Below the pieces are notes generated by a model. The model had not been told where the DNA came from. It was given only the letters and a program-made list of their open reading frames with translations, and searched no databases. From Bacteroidota bacterium (GTDB lineage Bacteria; Bacteroidota; Bacteroidia; UKL13-3): DNA of 58,813 bases. This document shows positions 53,237-58,813 of the stretch, in pieces. Each line of letters opens with the position of its first letter. The first letter of the stretch is position 1. The position numbers were made by a program, and so were the translations under genes. Location: positions 1 to 58,813 of the forward strand of contig CANHVU010000021.1 in the NCBI GenBank assembly GCA_947464275.1. Direction: 5' to 3'.

Positions 53237-56131
53237 ATGAAATTCAATTTAGCTATTATTTCCTTATTGGTATTTTCAATTTTATCTAAAGCACAAGAAA
53301 GAAAAATGCCAATAGGCAATAATGTGTTTTTAATTGAAAATAGTAAATACCATCAACAAAATGAAGGTAAATCATTAGGAAAAAAAAGTGCATCAGACAT
53401 TCCTTTCATTGATTTTTTTAACAATAAAAATACTACAAAGCCAAATCCATCACTCTGGCTTGATAATGATGTAGTGGTTGACAATTTAAATGCGATTTTT
53501 GACTCGAAAAGCGAATTGGGAGTGAACTATAATACAGGCTTTAATGAGGCAGATGTGCTTACTTCTAAATTATTGAACACCACTAATGCTGGAGGAAATG
53601 CTTTTGTTCATTTAAATTTTTCAACTGGAAATGATTGGCAAACTAACGACTCATTGGTATTTCAGGTTAAAGGAAATTCAGGAGTTTGGAATACATTATG
53701 GGTAAATAGCAATGATGTAAATAAAAATAAAGATGTATTTTTTAACATTAATTTTTTTGATGATTTAAAAAGTAATTTACTTCAATTTAGATTTGTAAGT
53801 TATTTTAATACCAATAGTGATAAACCAGAAGTTTTTAAAGTACATAAACTAGTAATATCATATAAAAATGTATTGCCTTATTATGAATCATTCAGGCAAT
53901 ATGATGCCATCAATAAAACTCCATTAAACACTAAATGGATAAACTTTACAAATAATATAACTCCAAATGATTCTAACTTTATGCTTTGGGGAAATTCAAT
54001 CATTTTCAATAGCATTACCGATATTAAAGATTCGAGCTACAATAATAACAATGGTTTGTATGGCAATGCTGATACACTATTATCAAATCCAATAGATTTA
54101 TCTAAAACAAGCCCAACAGAACAAATTGTCATGAGTTTTTGGATAAGAGGTTTCAAACAAATGAAAGCAAATGATTCAATTTACCTTGAAACTTTAGATA
54201 ATTTAGGCAGATGGCAACGCGCTTGGGCTAGTGCAAAAATGGATACTAATTACAGAAAAATTTCAGTTTCAATTAATGGTGGAAGATTACGTCATCCTTT
54301 TTTTAATTTTAGATTTATAAACAAAGGCACTTATCTGAATTCAGAAATTGCAAGTTTTGCCATAGCAGCATTAAAAATTACTGCTAAAAGAGAATTACCT
54401 TTATTTGATGATTTTTCGAGCAATAATGATTATTACCCAAATCAAGAAACTTGGATAGACAATAAAGTATTCATTAACAATAATTTTCCCAAAAATCAAC
54501 CCAGTTTAAATGTAGCCACTTTTGATGGCTTAGATGAATTTGGTAACGCTTATAGCAAATTACCCATAAAAGGAACTGCTGATGTGTTAACTAGCAAAGG
54601 ATATAATTTATCAACCTTTACGCTTAAAGACTCAATATACTTTAGTTTTTATTATCAATATCAATTACAAGGAACAACTGGTCAAATATATCCAACAGAT
54701 TCGTTAGTATTAGAATTTAAGAGCACACCAAATGATGCTGACTCCTTTACCATTGTTTGGCAAAAATCGGCCTTAGATACTTTGCCATACGACACTTTTA
54801 ATAGGGTTCATTTTGCAGTGCCTAGTAAATATTTACATGATGATTTTCAAATTAAATTTAGAAATGTTGGTAGTTTAAGTGGCAACGTTAGTCAATGGCA
54901 TATTGATTACATAAAACTTGATGCTGGCAGAAGTCTGAAAGATACTTTTAATGATGATTTGGCAATTTCAGCTACTCCAACTTCTATGTTAAAAAAATAC
55001 AGAAGCATGCCATGGAAACACTTTATTAAAAACAAAGTAGCCTATACCAATGATTCACTATATTTTTCTGTGTTTAATAATAACAACAGAAATTATTCTG
55101 TTGATTACAAAAGACAACTTATTGATAATGAAAAAAGCATTGTATTTACTAAAAATAGTGCATTAGGAAGTGTTCCATTTTCAGTTACCACGCCTTTAAT
55201 TTTAACCAGCCCCTCTCCTACTAATTTAACTACAACTTCCACCAATTTGGTTAAAACATTTAGTAATAAGATTAGCGTAAGTAGTAATGGTTTTGCAGGA
55301 ATTGATAATGTTTCAACTAATGATTCAATAACAACATCAACCAAGTTTAGTAATTACTTTGCTTACGATGATGGTTCTGCTGAGGCAGGTTATGGTATAT
55401 ATTTAAAAAACAATGGTGCAGTTGCATTAGCTTATGATTTAGAACAAGTGGATACCATTTATGGTGCTCAAATTTTCTTTAATCAATCAGAAAATAATGT
55501 AAGTACTCGTAAATTTGATTTAGTTATTTGGGATAATTTAACACCAGTTAATCAAACTGCAACTTTAGATAGGATTTTATATCGTAAAAATGGCATTAGT
55601 CCTATTTACACCAACACAATTAATGGTTTTGCTACCATCCTTTTTGATTCAGCAATAATAGTTCCAAAGCGCTTTTATATTGGTTGGGAACAATTAGGCC
55701 AATTTGTGCTGAATATTGGTTTAGATGAAAATTATTATGTTGGGAATAAATTTGTTACTAATCCTAATATGTTCTATAAAACAGATGGATTTTGGTTACC
55801 TACTGAAATACCTGGCGCATTAATGATTAGGCCTTTATTAGGCCAATTTAAAGATGTACCAACCAATACTAAAGAAATAACTAAAGGAGGTTCACTTAAC
55901 TTTTCATTATATCCAAATCCAACTTCTAGCAACATTACTATTGAAACAGAAGGAACTGATGATTTGCATATGAAATTATTTGATTTAATGGGTAATCAAA
56001 TTATTGAAACAAATTTAAGTAACAATATAAATACTATTAATTTACCAACTTTAAGTACAGGAATTTACTTAGTTAAAGTAACCAATCTTAAAACTGGAGC
56101 TAATCAAATAAAAAAACTAATTTTTAATTAA
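53237..56131 (+). CDS. Large T9SS-exported protein with three internal repeats, 964 aa
   Basis: Signal peptide at about 1-19 (ending LSKAQ) and a type A T9SS sorting domain in the last 80 residues (FSLYPNPTSSNITIET, LKLFDLMGNQI-like, LSTGIYLVKVTNL). Between them, three similar beta-sandwich-like modules lie at about 55-212, 213-386 and 387-563. Each opens with a short motif (IPFIDFF, LPYYESF, LPLFDDFSS) and ends in a F-x-FRF or IKFRN strand, resembling MAM/LamG-like jelly rolls. Residues 565-860 form another beta-rich region. It is likely a surface adhesin or structural protein. The rhodanese gene follows after 3 nt. Confidence 0.88.
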   Translation: MKFNLAIISLLVFSILSKAQERKMPIGNNVFLIENSKYHQQNEGKSLGKKSASDIPFIDFFNNKNTTKPNPSLWLDNDVVVDNLNAIFDSKSELGVNYNTGFNEADVLTSKLLNTTNAGGNAFVHLNFSTGNDWQTNDSLVFQVKGNSGVWNTLWVNSNDVNKNKDVFFNINFFDDLKSNLLQFRFVSYFNTNSDKPEVFKVHKLVISYKNVLPYYESFRQYDAINKTPLNTKWINFTNNITPNDSNFMLWGNSIIFNSITDIKDSSYNNNNGLYGNADTLLSNPIDLSKTSPTEQIVMSFWIRGFKQMKANDSIYLETLDNLGRWQRAWASAKMDTNYRKISVSINGGRLRHPFFNFRFINKGTYLNSEIASFAIAALKITAKRELPLFDDFSSNNDYYPNQETWIDNKVFINNNFPKNQPSLNVATFDGLDEFGNAYSKLPIKGTADVLTSKGYNLSTFTLKDSIYFSFYYQYQLQGTTGQIYPTDSLVLEFKSTPNDADSFTIVWQKSALDTLPYDTFNRVHFAVPSKYLHDDFQIKFRNVGSLSGNVSQWHIDYIKLDAGRSLKDTFNDDLAISATPTSMLKKYRSMPWKHFIKNKVAYTNDSLYFSVFNNNNRNYSVDYKRQLIDNEKSIVFTKNSALGSVPFSVTTPLILTSPSPTNLTTTSTNLVKTFSNKISVSSNGFAGIDNVSTNDSITTSTKFSNYFAYDDGSAEAGYGIYLKNNGAVALAYDLEQVDTIYGAQIFFNQSENNVSTRKFDLVIWDNLTPVNQTATLDRILYRKNGISPIYTNTINGFATILFDSAIIVPKRFYIGWEQLGQFVLNIGLDENYYVGNKFVTNPNMFYKTDGFWLPTEIPGALMIRPLLGQFKDVPTNTKEITKGGSLNFSLYPNPTSSNITIETEGTDDLHMKLFDLMGNQIIETNLSNNINTINLPTLSTGIYLVKVTNLKTGANQIKKLIFN

Positions 56132-56134
56132 TAT

Positions 56135-56434
56135 ATGAGCGATATAACTACTGACGAGTTAAAGCAGCGCATGGATGCTGGAGAAAATTTAAACCTATTT
56201 GATGTGCGCGAGCAACATGAATATGATGAGTATAATATAGGTGCAACCTTAATACCGTTAGGCTTATTACCCGGTAGGTTAAGTGAAATTGAAAGTCTAA
56301 AAAATGAAGAAGTTATTGTTCATTGCAGAAGTGGAGCAAGAAGTGCAAATGCAAAAATGTTCTTAGAAGACAATGGCTTTACCAATGTCCGCAATTTACT
56401 GGGTGGAATGCTAGATTGGAGATCAAAATTTTAA
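56135..56434 (+). CDS. Rhodanese-like domain protein
   Basis: A 99-residue single rhodanese domain. The active-site loop is VHCRSGARSA with Cys64, which accepts sulfane sulfur; LFDVREQHEYDEYNIGA and the GMLDWRSKF end are typical of small cytoplasmic rhodaneses. It starts 3 nt after the large T9SS protein gene and is probably cotranscribed. A shared terminator follows. Confidence 0.92.
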   Translation: MSDITTDELKQRMDAGENLNLFDVREQHEYDEYNIGATLIPLGLLPGRLSEIESLKNEEVIVHCRSGARSANAKMFLEDNGFTNVRNLLGGMLDWRSKF

Positions 56435-56441
56435 ACTATTT

Positions 56442-56469
56442 AAATTACCCCCATTACTGGGGGTAATTT
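56442..56469. terminator. Bidirectional terminator
   Basis: AAATTACCCCC (56442-56452) and GGGGGTAATTT (56459-56469) form a perfect 11-bp stem with a six-base loop. It lies between the convergent rhodanese and aminotransferase genes. Confidence 0.85.
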
Positions 56470-56473
56470 AGTT

Positions 56474-57733
56474 TTATTTCAAAATTGATAATGCTATTTC
56501 TAGTTTTTGCAGTAACTCGGGAATATCATTTTCTTTTAATGTACCAACTGAAATACGGTACCAATCAGTTCCATTTGAGCAGCCAAATGCTGTAAATGGT
56601 ACAACTGCAAGTTGGGCATTATTTAATAAAAAAGTGGTTATGTCTTCTGTTGTTTTGATTACATCTCCATTAGGCAATTCTTTACCCATTAATGCAAACT
56701 GTGCTGTTAAATATATTGCACCTTCTGGAGCAATAATTTGAACAGGAAATCCTTTTGCTTTTAGCTCATTAAAGCCATTAAACAATCCACTGAAGCGAAT
56801 ATCAATTTTTTGTTTTAACTCTGATAAAAATAGTTGCAAAGCAGTTTCATTGTTTAAGAACTTTGCAGTAGCTACCTGCTCGGCTTTTGGCGCCCAAGCT
56901 CCTACATGGCCTAAAATTGATTTCATTTTACCAATTACTTCTGCTGGTCCCATACTCCAACCAACTCTTACACCGGTTGCTGCTAAACTTTTACTAATGC
57001 CATCTACAAAAATGGTATATTTTTTCATTTCAGGAACCAAATTCACTGGATTATAATGTTCAACTCCATCAGTTCTTAGCATCCAATAAATTTGATCGTA
57101 TAAAACATATAACGGTTTTTTAATACCTTCACGTTTTTTATTTTCAGCAATTACTAATTCGCAAATAGCCAATAATTGTTCTTTTTTAAAAGTGGTTCCA
57201 GTAGGGTTTAATGGAGAGCACAATGCTAACAAAACAGCATCATTTAAATGTGGTGCAATTTCTTCAGGAGTAGGCATAAAGCAATTTTCAGGCTTTGTTT
57301 GTATTTCTACTTTTTGCGCATCGCTTAAATGACAATAATGGTTATTATTCCAACTAGGAACAGGATATAAAACTTTATCATTAACATCTACAATCGTTTG
57401 GTAGATGGCGTAAATTAATGGACGTCCGCCTCCTGCAACCATTATTTCATCATCTGCAAAATCTAAATGTTCAAATTTCGAAATGAATTGTTGAATTGCT
57501 TTTTTTAGTTCAAAAATACCATCAGCAGGTGGATAGTTGGTCTCATCGTTTTGATAAGCAGCTATAATATAATCTTTTAAAACGCTAGGAATATTAAAAA
57601 CTTTTGGGTTAAAATCGCCAATAGTAAGATTATAAATTTGTTGTCCTTCTTTTATTTTTTGGTTAATTTCATTACCCAATTTAATAATTTCAGAACCAAT
57701 TAAATGAGCGGCTTTTTCAGATACATTTAGCAT
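56474..57733 (-). CDS. Pyridoxal phosphate-dependent class I aminotransferase
   Basis: A 419-residue fold-type I aminotransferase. Seen marks are the YPPADGIFELKKAI N-terminal block, LCSPLNPTG, the PLP-lysine motif DGISKSLAATGVRVGW (internal aldimine Lys within ISKSLA), and the C-terminal WYRISVG with the substrate-carboxylate Arg. It resembles aspartate/aromatic aminotransferase-like enzymes; the amino acid is not assigned. It is cytoplasmic and transcribed alone. Confidence 0.93.
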   Translation of the reverse strand: MLNVSEKAAHLIGSEIIKLGNEINQKIKEGQQIYNLTIGDFNPKVFNIPSVLKDYIIAAYQNDETNYPPADGIFELKKAIQQFISKFEHLDFADDEIMVAGGGRPLIYAIYQTIVDVNDKVLYPVPSWNNNHYCHLSDAQKVEIQTKPENCFMPTPEEIAPHLNDAVLLALCSPLNPTGTTFKKEQLLAICELVIAENKKREGIKKPLYVLYDQIYWMLRTDGVEHYNPVNLVPEMKKYTIFVDGISKSLAATGVRVGWSMGPAEVIGKMKSILGHVGAWAPKAEQVATAKFLNNETALQLFLSELKQKIDIRFSGLFNGFNELKAKGFPVQIIAPEGAIYLTAQFALMGKELPNGDVIKTTEDITTFLLNNAQLAVVPFTAFGCSNGTDWYRISVGTLKENDIPELLQKLEIALSILK

Positions 57734-57799
57734 GTACCAAAATTAAAAAAACTTGAGTTGGATAGCTAAATAATATTTCAACAATTAAATAACGTTTTA

Positions 57800-58813
57800 T
57801 TAAATATCAAATGGAATATTTTTCAATATTTGATTTAGATAATTGAGAGGTAAAACCACAAAAAACTCTGAACCAACGTTGGTTTTACTTTCAACCCAAA
57901 TCTTACCGTTATGTAATTCTACTATTTTCTTACAAATTGATAGCCCTAATCCTATAGATTTTTCACCAGCAGTTCCTCGTCTGGATGCTTGAGTAAATGG
58001 CTCAAATATGGTAAATAATTTATCTGAATCAATTCCAATACCATGATCTGTAATTCTAACCAATACATTACTTTCATCATATAAAGATGTTTCAATATCT
58101 ATGGTTGAATTGATATTGCTGAACTTAATTGCATTAGAAATTAAGTTGAAAAAAACTCTTATAATTAAACTCTTATCTCCTTTAATTTCTAACCCTGCAA
58201 AAAACTCTGTATGAATGATTATTTTTTTTCTTTCAATCAAATCCTTCTGCATAACAATTACAGCGTTTAAAACTTCATTTAAAACAACTTTGTCTTGTTT
58301 TAATAATTCTGTTTTTCTGTCAACATTAATTGCATCAGCTAGGTCGTTAATAATATTAAGCGATAAGTCGGCACTTTGATTAATTAATTGAACTAAATTC
58401 TGATTTTCTTCATTCAATTCTTCATCCATACTTATTACACCTGTTATGGTTTTAATATTACCTACCGGTCCTCTTAAATCATGAGCTACAGTTGCTAAAA
58501 TATAGTCTTTTTGCTTATTAAATAAAGATAATTCCTTGTTCTGTTTGTTTACTTCTTCTTGTAGTTTTTTTAATTGGTTGATATTTATTTTGGCTTTGTA
58601 AAAAAGGTAAACCAAAATTATTACTACAATTAAAAATACTATACTAAATATTATTATCCATTTATTTTCCATTTCTTTTATCTTTAAATCTTGTAATAAT
58701 TCACTGTAATTATCAATTTTATTGGCAATTTCAAATTTATCATTTATGCCGTTTTCTAATTTTAATAATTTTAAATTACTAATAGAATCTTTAACCAATA
58801 TATAGTTTTCAAA
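57800..58813 (-). CDS. Sensor histidine kinase, partial (N-terminus off the window)
   Basis: The frame stays open to the right edge of the window, so the N terminus is missing; a TTG near 58798 is not a real start. Visible parts in order: a cytoplasmic or extracytoplasmic helical remnant, one transmembrane helix (IIIFSIVFLIVVIILVYLFY), a coiled coil, the HisKA domain with the phospho-acceptor in LATVAHDLRGPVGN, and the HATPase_c domain with N-box NLISNAIKFSN, G1 DHGIGI and G2 GLGLSICKKIVELHNG. Membrane kinases of this type in Bacteroidota often carry TPR sensors upstream. No response regulator is adjacent. Confidence 0.93.
   Translation of the reverse strand, partial: FENYILVKDSISNLKLLKLENGINDKFEIANKIDNYSELLQDLKIKEMENKWIIIFSIVFLIVVIILVYLFYKAKININQLKKLQEEVNKQNKELSLFNKQKDYILATVAHDLRGPVGNIKTITGVISMDEELNEENQNLVQLINQSADLSLNIINDLADAINVDRKTELLKQDKVVLNEVLNAVIVMQKDLIERKKIIIHTEFFAGLEIKGDKSLIIRVFFNLISNAIKFSNINSTIDIETSLYDESNVLVRITDHGIGIDSDKLFTIFEPFTQASRRGTAGEKSIGLGLSICKKIVELHNGKIWVESKTNVGSEFFVVLPLNYLNQILKNIPFDI

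Overview
The window comes from a low-G+C member of the Bacteroidota. The evidence is the AT-rich background, three proteins with C-terminal type IX secretion (T9SS) sorting domains, many Bacteroidota-type lipoproteins and exported proteins of unknown function, a general lack of Shine-Dalgarno sequences, and several matches to the Bacteroidota -7 promoter element TAnnTTTG. The lineage below phylum cannot be fixed by reading. No rRNA, tRNA, CRISPR array, prophage or plasmid backbone was seen. Both ends cut a gene: an M3 oligoendopeptidase on the left and a sensor histidine kinase on the right.

Layout. 1-7500 is mostly minus-strand housekeeping: M3 peptidase, LOG-type protein, GatB/YqeY protein, cyclophilin, TlpA-like lipoprotein and gatB, with one unknown exported protein on the plus strand. 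8000-11560 (minus) holds a T9SS-exported serine hydrolase and a beta-carbonic anhydrase/SulP transporter pair. 11706-14693 (plus) is a compact five-gene operon: ECF sigma factor, short single-span membrane protein, Spy/CnrX-like periplasmic protein, MbnP and the di-heme MbnH. It looks like a metal-responsive sigma/anti-sigma circuit driving a copper-protein maturation pair, and is the most interesting system found. 14700-20700 carries a lipoprotein, a frameshifted zinc-ribbon gene, a tightly overlapping pair of large unknown exported proteins and two small envelope proteins.

20834-36425 is mainly metabolism: pruA, guaA, a lone response regulator, a THUMP-like methyltransferase, a previously hidden 27-residue lipoprotein, OsmC, lipA, dapD, a glycosyltransferase, pepD, an ABC exporter, a thioredoxin-like protein, a T9SS protein, aroQ and a GNAT. 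36445-41048 has an M13 peptidase, a YkuK-like protein, a transglutaminase-like exported protein and a REP-associated tyrosine transposase (RAYT). 41111-44422 is a four-gene envelope operon led by an M48 protease. 44650-58813 contains a P-type cation ATPase, an alanine/saccharopine dehydrogenase-like enzyme, a second ABC exporter, an SPFH protein, a PASTA protein, a large T9SS protein with three internal beta-sandwich-like repeats, a rhodanese, an aminotransferase and the histidine kinase.

Intergenic space holds clear hairpin terminators, often shared between convergent genes, palindromic REP-like elements, a small interspersed CTGGC-rich repeat family and one degenerate tandem array. Gene starts were adjusted by hand where an upstream in-frame TTG or ATG was less plausible than the internal ATG.
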